In this document: positions 54,031-64,000 of the stretch, one piece after another
Layout: every line of letters starts with the position of its first letter
Numbering within the stretch: the first letter of the stretch is position 1
NCBI RefSeq assembly: GCF_024763615.1
Contig: NC_077222.1
Span: 14,694,001 to 14,758,000 of the forward strand
Direction of reading: 5' to 3'
Length of the DNA stretch: 64,000 nucleotides
Source: Phlebotomus papatasi
Taxonomy: Eukaryota > Arthropoda > Insecta > Diptera > Psychodidae
Program-made: the position numbers and the translations under genes
Notes under the pieces: model-generated
Database searches by the model: none
What the model was told of the DNA's origin: nothing
The model's input: the letters and a program-made list of their open reading frames with translations, nothing else

Positions 54031-56790
54031 TCATGAGTAATGACATGATTAGCAAACTAAAGAGAGAAAGTAATAAAACCTTAAATAAACTTGTGGTTTT
54101 GGTCATCCCTCTGCATCGTTGAGTGAACATTATAAGGGATACTGCAATTCTTTTAGGAGTTATATGAGCAAGTTGTTCAAATGTGTCTTACTGACGTATT
54201 TCTACAAAAGAAACTGTTTCTTGGGTACCACCTTCTAGTCCCATATTCCGCTGTAATATTGCATGGGAATTTTAGCAAGTTCACCTGGAAGTCAATGCCA
54301 TTTCATATTCCTTCCTCGGCTGCGCCATTGTAGGGAAATCTTCATTACACTTTTATGAATGTGACACGATATGGCGCAAAAGACAGGGTCGTTTTTAGGA
54401 GACTTATGGAATATTGTTGTTGGTAACCATATCCTTAACTACCCTTTTAACCCACGCACGAAAAAAATTTATCAGCAACGCTACTGTTCTACGAAATATT
54501 CTGAGGAACAAAAAAATAAGCAAAAGATAAGGAATTATATGTTATGGAATAATCGGAATAGAAAAATTCGACCCTGACACAGTAAGTACATTAGAGGTGC
54601 TTGATATTGTTGTCGTGTTTGCCACCAAAATGCTTTTTGACTCTATGAGAGATTTTACTGGTAAATATGCATACATAAGATATTTAGTACGGAATATGAT
54701 GACGATGTAGAATTTGAGGAAGACTCCCCCATTCCTGCTACAGAACAAGGTGTTACTCTCCCACAATGCATTTCTATTTCAAATGCATGGTGGGTTTTAT
54801 AAGGGAAAATTCGCATAGAAGGATGGGTATTTAGTCATCTCATACTATTTCTTCTCCTACGCTTTCGACGTTGGAAATTGATGTGTTTCAAAAGTTCAAC
54901 TGGATAAGGTCTCGTCTCCCGTTCTCTTCCTCCAGGAATGAATTCTGTTAGATGTTACTTGTGTAATATTATGGTGTTTTGAACTTGCAAACAGAAGCAT
55001 ATCAGTGTTTCTTGTTTGGCAGAATGCTGAGATGGAATCTTCAACATTTTCTATATTCTCATACATATTACACTTTCGAGCTTTTCTCATACAAATACAA
55101 TCTTGTATCAAAGGAATTTTTTCACATGCTGAATTCCATTCGCTTCAATCGCATTGTGCAAAAAGAAGTGGATATATTGGTAGGTACATAAGTTTACAAT
55201 GGTAATAGTGGAAAGAATGATCTGAAAAATTGTTTTAAAAAAAACCAATGCTGAAGATCCCATAAAAAAATTGTTAGAAAATGATTGGGAAAGTAAAATA
55301 TGTATTCTATGTTTAATTCTATTAATTACACGTTAAAGTACCTTCAATTATTACCATTTATCGGTTGTGAACCGGTAAATGGTAAATGTTAGTAAATTGA
55401 GGTATACCATCTAAATCACGACTTCAAGCGTTCCGTAAAGCTTGAACGGTTTGCCATGGATTGCCACTCCTTTTTCTTAAAATAATAATCTTCAATTTAT
55501 AAAATAGTAGAAATTCAATAAAAAATCGTGCTTGGTATAAGAATTAATGAAAGTCAATTGAGGGTTAAAATATGTTTTCCTGTAGAATCCATTCCTATAT
55601 TAAATCAAACACTGACGACCTTGTTCTTTCTATTTATTATTTGGCTTAGATCTTAATAAGCTTCGCCTCATCCATCAGAAAATTACACGAAAAGACTTTC
55701 AGAGCTTTTTTGGATCTAGTAATACGTCAAGATATTAATCAATAACATCAAAATACTGACCTTTGTTAATACTAAGTCTTCGATAAAACAACAAATTCAT
55801 ACAAAACTCAAATATAAACCTTTTACCCAAACCTTTCAAACCATTTTTCAATCGACACAATGAAAGAAGATTGTAATGATTTGGTCGTTTCGTGCTAGCA
55901 CATCACTCTATGTAATAGCCATCCACTCCTATTACTTCCCCTGTGTGTTAATTCTGAGGTGAGAGCTTTTGGAAATTGAATGAGAGGCGTGTGCCACAAT
56001 TCTTTTGGCAAAACCGGATGGTAAAGTGAAGTGAAAAGTGACATTGGCAGATCAAAAGATATTTTTTTCACCTAGCTCTAAAAGAGAATGATCCTCTACA
56101 AAATCGATATAGGTGACCTACATAGGAATTCTAGACTCAAACGGAATTTCCACCCTCTCTTGCAATAATTGTTATTTTTTGTTCGTTTTGCTTATTAGGA
56201 GGAGTATGGGAAAAGTTAAGTTTAAAACTGTAAATCATATTTGCGTGTACATTAAAGCTTTTTAACCTTTTTAACCCCCTGTGAAATTTCTTCCCTAAAA
56301 TCCATGTCGCTTATTATTCTTTCAATACAGTTCAGCATATAGTTCAGTGAACAGGGTGAAATGTGCTGACCTTGTTGGTAAATTATTGGTGCACCAAAGT
56401 AGAAAGTTGTGGGGATAAAAAAACAAACCACAATGAAAAGAATCACCCAATGATGGAGTGTATAACAAGAAAATTCCATCTAATTTTCCAGCACGCTGGA
56501 GGAGCCGACATGAACCTTTTAATTTTATACATAAGTCTTCAATCTTCAGCATGATATTTTTCTTCCATGTAAGACAAATAATTTAAAGCTTAAATCCTGT
56601 GCTAATGTATCCTGATCTCATGTTCCCATTACACCATCCAGTCAGGATGAGGGACAGTGAGAAGAAAAATCGTGTTAAATCCTTTGCATGCATTCAACTG
56701 TGATTTTTCCATAATCACAGCTCATGGGATACTTCAGTCAACCGTATCCGATCGAACTCATATTTACAAAGTATGTCGTAGTTTAGCAAT
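54031..56790. other. No gene supported
   Basis: Family E fragments occur near 55345-55480 and give the unoccupied site for the MITE at 26337. Frames at 54371-54577, 54979-55191 and 56252-56479 are short and unrecognised. Confidence 0.45.
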
Positions 56791-56799
56791 GGAAGGGAC

Positions 56800-57000
56800 A
56801 GCGGGAAGAGGGGCACCTTTGAAATTGAGATTTGTACCTACTTTTAAATAAAATTGAGCCTTATCTTAATATAATTTAACTGCACAAACAGATTAAGAAG
56901 CTAAATTGCATTATGATATAGCTTACTTCCATTTAAATATAGGAGAAAAATCCCAATTTCAAAGATGCCCCACTTTCAAAGGTGCTCCACTTCCCCCTAC
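56800..57000. mobile_element. MITE family F, copy 4
   Basis: 'gaagaggggcacctttgaaa' at the left and 'ggtgctccacttccccctac' at the right, with the family's palindromic body. The left terminus is slightly decayed. Confidence 0.75.
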
Positions 57001-57059
57001 ACCAAAGTATTTCGCGCTGGCTGAATTTCTGCAAATACAATTTGGAAAATTATTCATTT

Positions 57060-58680
57060 AGTAAATCTTGGATTCCAATTTCCAATGAAAATCCCGAAAG
57101 TCAAAATTACGATTACTTTTTAAATCCCAAAGATTCAAAATCTGGAATGGATCATCATCATCATTTTCAATGACTTATACCCATAATAGATCTAAATCCA
57201 AAATTGATCGAAATATTTAAGTGATAAAATCTCGAATACTTAGTAATCACAAAAGACCAAAGTCCGGAATGGGCAGAAATCCCAGGTTCAAATCCTAAAA
57301 GGGCAGATTTCCAAATAATATCAAATTTTCCAATAGACTTCGATATCCCGAGAAGCCAAAGTTCTGAATAGATTGAAATTATGAAAGATCAGATATCGAA
57401 CAGCTAAAAATCCCGAATGGACCGAAATCCTGAATGAATCTAATTCTAAAATTTATCGACAATATCGAAGAACTAAAATTTTGAATAGGTCGAAATCCCG
57501 AAAGTCCAAGATCTGAAGAACGAATGGGTCATCCCGGGTCTGAATTTAAAAAAGCCATAATTCTGAATAGACCAAATTGAAAATATTATACATCGATATT
57601 TCAAAGAGCCAAAATTCCAAATAGATCAAAATCACGAAAGGTCAAATCCGGAAAAGTTCAAAATTTCGAATAAATCGAAATACTGAAAAACTAATATCCC
57701 GATTAGGTCGATATCTCTGCTGGTCAAAATAACTATTGCATCGAAATCCTGAATGGTCTAAGTTCAAAATTGATCGAAATATCGATGAGCTAAAATCTCG
57801 AATAAGTCGAACTCCCATATGACCAAAAAGCCGAATGGGTAGAAAACCCGGGTTCAAATTCTAAAAGGCCAGAACAGTGAATAGATTAAATGGGCCAAAT
57901 GTCAAAAAAAAACCAAAATCCCGATTAGGAGAAACTGGGGTAGTAAACACGGGGTAGTTGTAAACACTACGATGTTTTTAATTATATATTAGATTTCAGA
58001 GGACGGGACTTATATGAATTTATAGGTACTATAGAGATCCTTGTTTCCTGAATAAAGAGTCGACGTAGGTCCAAGTAGTGTATACTTAAAAATCAGTGTT
58101 TACTACTACCTCGTGTTTACGACTGCCTCAGTTTCCCCTAGGTCGAAATATAGAAGTGCAAATATCCCGAATAGGTCGGTATCTAGAATACTCAAAATTC
58201 CAAATGGACCGAAATACCGAATAGGTCTAATCCGGAAAGATCAAAATTCCGAATAGATCAAAATCCTAAAAACCCAAATCCCGAATAGGACAAAATTCCA
58301 AATGGATCGAAATCCTGATGCACTAAGATCCGGAAAAGGTTACAATCCTGTAAAGCCAAATTGCTTCACAGGCCGATATCCCGAAAGGGCAAAATCCCAA
58401 ATTAATCAATAATCCGATTGGGTCGAAATTGCGAAAATCCAAAATCTTGAATCAATTTATCAAAATTCCAAACAAGTCAAGGTCTTAAAAGGGTAGGAAT
58501 CTTGGAAATCTAAAATTTCGAATATGTCCAAATCCCGAAAGGCCATAATACTGAATAGGTCAAAATCCTTAATAAATCGAAATTCTGAAGTACCAAAATC
58601 CCGAAGGAGAATAAATCATAAACATTAAAAATTTTGAAAGGATCGAAATTTCAAAAAGACAAATTACGAAAGGGCGATAG
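57060..58680 (-). repeat. Degenerate minisatellite, inverted relative of 42227-43341
   Basis: Dozens of imperfect units such as 'atcccgaataggtcgaaat' and 'tcccgaaaggtcaaaat'. The complement of the 42.2 kb unit is GAAAGCCAAAATCCC, which fits this pattern. Divergence and length changes are much greater than in the first array. It is interrupted by a MITE at 57926-58140. Confidence 0.65.
57926..58140. mobile_element. MITE family G, copy 2 (215 bp)
   Basis: The ends TAGGAGAAACTGGGGTAGTA and 'ctgcctcagtttcccctA' are placed exactly inside a minisatellite unit: removing it and one TA restores 'cccgattaggtcgaaat'. A TA duplication points to the Tc1/mariner superfamily. Confidence 0.8.
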
Positions 58681-61063
58681 ACTAAATATTCTTCACACAG
58701 TACCAAGCCGGGGACCAATTATCATAGTCAGTTCGATCAACCAGACGTTGTATGCTATAACTTCGACTGGAATAAAGGACATTCAAAAAAGTTTTCAGTT
58801 TCAAATCTGTTATCATTCTGTTACTAAATTTTTGTACCTGAATTCGGTATCCGGTATTAGGTAAATTTCAATCAGATATACCTTGAAAATTCGATTTTAA
58901 CATTTTTTTTTTAAATATTTGTATTACCTTTTCTTTATCTTTTTGAATATCTAGGCTATAGTTGGATAGTAGATTTTAGATTTGTTGCAATTTTACAAGA
59001 CTTTAAAAACAAATCATTTTATTTTATTTTTCGATTTGTCTGTTGTAAAACCTAGGCTAACATTTCACTTCAATCTTCTTTGAGATATAGCTGCCATTTT
59101 ACTCGTATTGCCTTCTGAATCGGACTTTAAATGAAATGAATCACAGTTTCCATAACTCAAAGCAAATTTATCCCTGAGCTTTTCTCCTTTATCCGCCTCC
59201 TCTATAAGTCCCACAGGACGACGCCCAACATGTTGGTGAGTGAATGAAATTATTCAACAGTGGAAACCAACAAAGCACTATATAGTCTCACGCCTGTAAA
59301 ATTTGTAAAAGATGTATGCTAGTTTACACAGTGCCAGGAGCTGAGAAATTCCTTTTAGGAAGGTCTCTCTTGTGAATTTTTCACCATAAAACCACCCACC
59401 CTGGAGAGGATTACGTCTTAGCCTAACTGGATACCAAATAATAGTGTTGAATTTACTTTTGCATTTTGACCTCTTTTCCCAAGCTCGTTTCTCCCAAAAA
59501 TCTCTTTTGTATAAGCCAGGTTTTTGTCACATTTTAGCAGTCACATTAAGGATAAATGGCTTTTAAAAACATGTTCTGCTATTTCAATGCAAAGCACTGC
59601 GAATTATTAAAGTAATTTTCAAATTGTCATTTATCAGTATAAACTATGTCATTTGTTATAAATTGATTGTGACAGTGATGCACTCTCTATTAATTAAAAA
59701 TTATTTAGAAGATACTAATGGTTTATCTGCTGCAGAAAATTCAATGAATGTGCAACTTCAATTCAGTAATGTAATGCTGCAACAGAATGTTTGTTATGCA
59801 AATGTTTGGGGGTATGTATTCTCAAAGGGCAAATTCCAACCACGTAGTACATTTGTCTTACATTTATATACATGTAGTGCCTTGAAGCCAAAAATATGTC
59901 AGTGACCATTGTTTAATAATATCTTTGTGAAATAATTATCAAGTTCTAAACGCCTTGGAACATAGAGTGAAAAGTTTACTAGTTTTTTAAAGCCTCTTTA
60001 ACTTCGTAAGATCCTAACGGTTTGAGCGGTAAGAAGTTGTTATACGGTGCATATGTCCGGGATTTAATCTCCTTTAGGATATCAGGTACTTCTTGGCTTA
60101 AGAAACGCCGAAATTGTACTGAACTTTAGTTGACTTAATCCCAAATGCTTGAGCCAAGATCAGCATGTAATTTAACAGGATTGGAAAGATTTGGAAAGGA
60201 ATAGGTTATGACTTCAACACACTAGATAAATTGATGTCCATATTGAAACAAATTCCCTACAATTAGAGACTCCATTTTCCCTATTCTCTTATTCTAATTA
60301 GATACATTTAAATGCGCCCTAGAAAATGTTTGAATAACGCTTCAGAATTAATAAGGATTTCTGTTAATGTATCACGTTTGATTTAGCAAGCATAATGCCC
60401 TAGGCCAAGGTAATAATGAATATGATTGTATTTCCAATATGACGCTATAGGCTGTTTTCAAATATATATATGTTGTTCAAATTTTCTTAGAATAATATTC
60501 TAATTATAACATATTATGCTTAAATCCAAAGGAAATAAATAAGAAGGCATCATATTACAAGTTTAGAAGATAAATATTCTCAATCACCCTGAGTATTTGA
60601 GCAACAAAGTTTCAGGAAGTTTTACAGAACTTTTTAAAAAGGTAATTTAATTTATTTTATAAAATAAATGAAATATAATAAAGAGGAAATCATAATTTAA
60701 AAACTTTATTTTCTTCAGAAATGTATAATTCCTTGTGTAGATAATATTCCACGTCCGGCTACCCAATTACATCGGAAATCAAAGAAAAATATTAGATTTA
60801 AGACCTAAATGGGCACAATATAGGGGATGCTGTTGGTTAACAATATAAGGTTTAGCAACAAATGTAATTATAAAAATTGTTTAAAGAAAATCATTTTTGA
60901 AATAATTCTTAATGTATAAATTATTTGACGAGGTAAATTTTAAAACTATTTATATATTTTTAATAAAAAAATAAATAAAACCATTATCTTTTTTAAAATA
61001 AATTTTTTAATAGAAAATATTCAGGAACTCAATATGTTTTAATATTTTCGCATATGCAACATA
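58681..61063. other. No gene supported
   Basis: AT-rich. The 93-codon frame at 59624-59905 and the 76-codon frame at 58634-58864 (starting inside the minisatellite) have no recognised motif. Confidence 0.45.
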
Positions 61064-62135
61064 TAGGGGAAATGCTCATAATTTTGTCCAGTTTCTTATT
61101 TTGGACACTTTGAGGATAACATTGGACACTAAAAATAAATTGATTAAAATGATGGATTTTTATTCCAATATTTGATGAATAATGAATTCTATCTAAATAT
61201 TTGTTCTTTTTGGAAGATTTTAACACTAAATACGTTAAAATTTGAATATGATTTGAGTTGAAATTGCTTTGTTGAAAATTCAATGTGAGCAATTGCTTAC
61301 GAGAAATATGACAGAACTTCGTGGCTTACTTCAGTCTTATTTAGCTGTGGTGAAGTACTAACAATGTTTCTTCGCTATTTTTGAGTGATATTATTGAATA
61401 TTCATTGAATATTGTGTTGATTCACGTTAATGGTGATTTGTACATTTGACCTGAAGTGAGATTTGCCTTGTGAATTAGATTTTTCGTGTGAAAAATGGGA
61501 AATTTTTTAAGACATTCACCAGTGAGTTGATGATTCTTATTTTGGACATGTGTTTTTCTCACGAAATTTCGTGAAGTTTTAGCTTTTGTGATGACTAGGT
61601 TGCACAAATGCCTGGAAAAACAAAGGAGCATCATCTCTACGAAAGAGATGTAGCGAGAAATGCATTGAAAGGCTCCCGGAAAGGTCAGGTAATGAGCGAA
61701 TCCGCACGGACTTGGAGTATCGAAGTCAACTCACTTTAATGAATGATATGGAAAGTTTCCGGGCTTCTTGTGACATTCTACGTTTCCCTTACATGAACAG
61801 GAAGAGGACTTGATAAGATTGGTTCATGAAATGAAGAACAATGGACATCCTGTTGAGGCGGATTAGCTGTTCAAATTTACAGCCAAGTTGCCCAAATTAA
61901 TAAACAAGTTGTCCAAAATAAGAGCCAAGGTCACCTCTACTTTTCAATTCATTTTTAAACGTATTGAAACTAATTTTAATAAAAATAAGACGATAAATAG
62001 CTTGCTAAGTTTCTAAACAACCCTTCTGAAAAGAGAGTAACAAGAAATATCAATTAGTATAGAAAATATCGCACTTCAAACTTGGAACTTCGATGCTTAT
62101 AAGCAGACTGTCCAAAATTATGAGCACTTCCGCTA
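61064..62135 (+). mobile_element. pogo-derived element, copy 2 (1.07 kb)
   Basis: The ends TAGGGGAAATGCTCATAATT and 'attatgagcacttccgcta' carry TA duplications. It is longer than 2176-3082 by about 165 bp (61270-61430). It keeps the best-preserved transposase remnant of the family. Confidence 0.75.
61608..61865 (+). pseudogene. pogo-type transposase N-terminus (two helix-turn-helix remnants)
   Basis: From ATG 61608 the plus strand reads 'MPGKTKEHHLYERDVARNAL', then 'KGQVMSESARTWSI'. A one-base shift continues into 'KSTHFNE', as in a pipsqueak-type helix-turn-helix (…YGVPRSTL). About 20 codons later 'PLHEQEEDLIRLVHEM' and 'KNNGHPVEAD' resemble the second, CENP-B-type helix-turn-helix, ending in an in-frame TAG. 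In pogo/Tigger transposases these two modules bind the element's ends. The catalytic DDE domain is absent. Confidence 0.6.
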
Positions 62136-63417
62136 TTGCATTTTGAAAAAACTCTTGATTTTTTGGTCCCAAAAATTTTTCTAATACCGGAATTATCTAT
62201 ATACTTTTGAGTTTCAAAAAAATTTCCCAGAAATCTAAGTTAAACCTTCAAGGTATAAAATCCAAAAATATTCATAAATTTGGTTCCGAAACTGTAGACA
62301 ATTTTACGTTGCAACTAGGTAGCTTTAAAACTAATTTTAATCTCTAAAATATTGATTAGACTCTAATACGTATATTTCAATGCGGTTCAGTAGAAGACTT
62401 CTATAATTTCTGTTTGAAAACTGATAATGCCAGTTGAGCTTTTTTTCTCATATCACATGAGTTCGAAAGTTCAATTCATGGTTTTTTTAATGAAATCTCT
62501 TTACTTAATAATATTATGCAAATACAGTCAGTCTTTATTGATACGTTTAATAAAATCCTTTGCCATTTGAATTTACAGAAATCTCAAATATGTGACTTCT
62601 GACAGTTCCACGTGAATTTAAATCGCAATCTCACGACTACAGACATTATTACTGCTCTAACACAAATACAGAGCAGTTATAATCCACTTTTATTCAACTT
62701 GTCGCACGGCTAGAGACTAAACCACAAGAGATATCGATTTTCGGTCTTCGACGACCACCCTCCATTAGTCAACATTGCGTAGGACAGTCTTTTTTTCTTT
62801 TTTTTTGTTTATTTCGAAAACGGCTCCTACGATTTCTTTTATTTTCGAATATGTTTTATTGGTTCGTTTATTAGTTTTCGTTCTTGGACAGCTATGTTCG
62901 AAAACCATTTCGATATCGAATTTTCGAAGAACAAAGTCTAATTACTTTGGGGGGCCTCTTTCCAGCCCGACTGCATGAGACTTCCTCGATAGTGAATCGG
63001 TAATATATCCGTTAATGATTTACTTTTCTCGGATTTACTTTTTTATTTGTTCGTATGCTTGTTAGTGATGCTAAAATATTTTAAAACCTACATTTCTTAA
63101 GCATAATTTCAGATTTTAGAGTGTTTTTTTAAGTTTATAAATCGATTTAATCGGTAGTAAAGCGTTAAGTACCTAAAAAGCATGCGAAAAGATAAAACAC
63201 GGATACTATTTCTCGTTAGTTCGAGCACCTCGCAATGCTGGGAATCTTTGCCATCTCTTTTCTTTAAATTGACCCTTAAATCTGAAATAGTATTGTACTA
63301 CGGATGCTTGCGGCTACAGTGCGACTTCAAGAATGTCAACGTGTTTGATTCTTATATTTCTGAAGTTTTTTACGTTATTAACCGTCGGTCGTCGCTTGTC
63401 GTAGAGTTCTATTAATT
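62136..63417. other. No gene supported
   Basis: 'gagatatcgattttcggtct' near 62730 weakly recalls 'agatatcgacttgcggtttt' of family A, but no alignment can be extended. A family E fragment lies at 63210-63260. Confidence 0.4.
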
Positions 63418-63884
63418 TAGGGTGGAATCACCACTTCTCGCCAGTGCCCCCCACTTCTCGCCAGTGCCCCCCACTTCTCGCCAGTGCCCCCCACTTCTCG
63501 CCACTTTTATTGAAATCGCTATTTTACGCGATTTGTAAAATAAATGAGCCGCAAAGTTATTTGCATTTTTATTACTGCTACGTATAGAGTTGAAAAATAA
63601 TAATTATTCGTAATTACGATTTTGAGTATATTTTAGAGCAATACTTTAAGCAATTGCATGGAATCCAATATGTCTTACCCAATATACTAAATGTTATAAA
63701 ATTTTCATAGAGCAAAACGTACATTTTTGGATAAATAATTTGTCTATTGAATATTTAATTACACTTGTGGAATACATAAAATTTGTATTTAGTTAATTAA
63801 TAATTCATTTTATATTATTTTTATATAAAAATGAGGCATGACGAAAAGTGGTAATATTCTGGAGTTGATTTTACCACCTGTCGC
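63418..63884. mobile_element. TIR element with a 20 bp tandem repeat at its left end
   Basis: The left end 'tagggtggaatcaccacttc' and the right end ('gaaaagtggtaatattctgg' then 'agttgattttaccacc') are inverted with a short gap. The body is very AT-rich. Confidence 0.55.
63431..63503 (+). repeat. 20 bp tandem repeat, about 3.6 copies
   Basis: CCACTTCTCGCCAGTGCCCC starts at 63431, 63451, 63471 and 63491 without variation. It lies within the left terminal repeat of the element at 63418-63884. Confidence 0.9.
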
Positions 63885-64000
63885 CATCTCTTTTCAATAG
63901 GCGACGCTAACTTTACTTCATAGATACTCAGTTATCAAATCTGCATTGTGTACTTTATGCAATAGTCCAATAGTTTGATTTCTCAAGCGTGAGTAATTAG

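Noticed and set aside
62720..62990. Possible distant family A copy
   Set aside because: Only a short phrase around 'agatatcg' is shared; the similarity does not extend and the terminal hairpin is absent.

Overview
The window looks like nuclear DNA of an animal, most likely an insect. It is AT-rich and has no bacterial-style gene packing. No open frame exceeds 125 codons, and every recognisable protein-coding stretch is a broken piece of a transposable element typical of arthropods: mariner, pogo, PIF/Harbinger and non-LTR retrotransposons. I could not support any intact host gene. The species cannot be named from the sequence; a dipteran fly is a guess.

The window is best read as a stack of nested insertions. 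At the left, an ordinary repeat (family A, 448-10883) was split by a 9.2 kb element with about 335 bp terminal inverted repeats and a 7 bp target duplication (636-9829). Inside that element lie a large inverted repeat with a pogo-derived element at its centre (1412-3388), two tandem 250 bp hairpins (3699-4213), and an element at 5091-7795 whose right arm was hit by a Harbinger-like foldback (6314-7733) and a 146 bp MITE (6156-6301). The stretch 12.5-14.1 kb holds a MITE, a mariner transposase pseudogene and another MITE. The stretch 17.0-26.9 kb holds TIR elements, a second full copy of family A (19972-21798), and a Tc1/mariner-like element (24869-26827) carrying four smaller features, including a tRNA-like sequence. 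The stretch 29.1-33.5 kb contains a pogo-type element broken by a MITE, a non-LTR reverse transcriptase pseudogene and a third copy of family A.

Further right are a non-LTR 3' end (37.1-37.5 kb), a terminal-deletion derivative of family A (39.9-40.0 kb), a 1.1 kb minisatellite of 15 bp units (42.2-43.3 kb), and an I-clade-like RNase H pseudogene split by a MITE (46.1-47.5 kb). A 4.6 kb foldback element (49326-53959) follows, with a 9 bp target duplication and an internal array of 185 bp monomers showing a five-monomer higher-order period. A degenerate minisatellite in the opposite orientation (57.0-58.7 kb), a longer pogo-derived element (61.06-62.14 kb) and a TIR element with a 20 bp tandem repeat (63.4-63.9 kb) close the window.

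The gene fragments do not work together as a pathway. The biological content is the mobile-element community: at least four superfamilies are diagnosed by target-site duplications, several of them confirmed by an unoccupied paralogous site or an intact opposite arm elsewhere in the window. All alignments and translations were made by eye.
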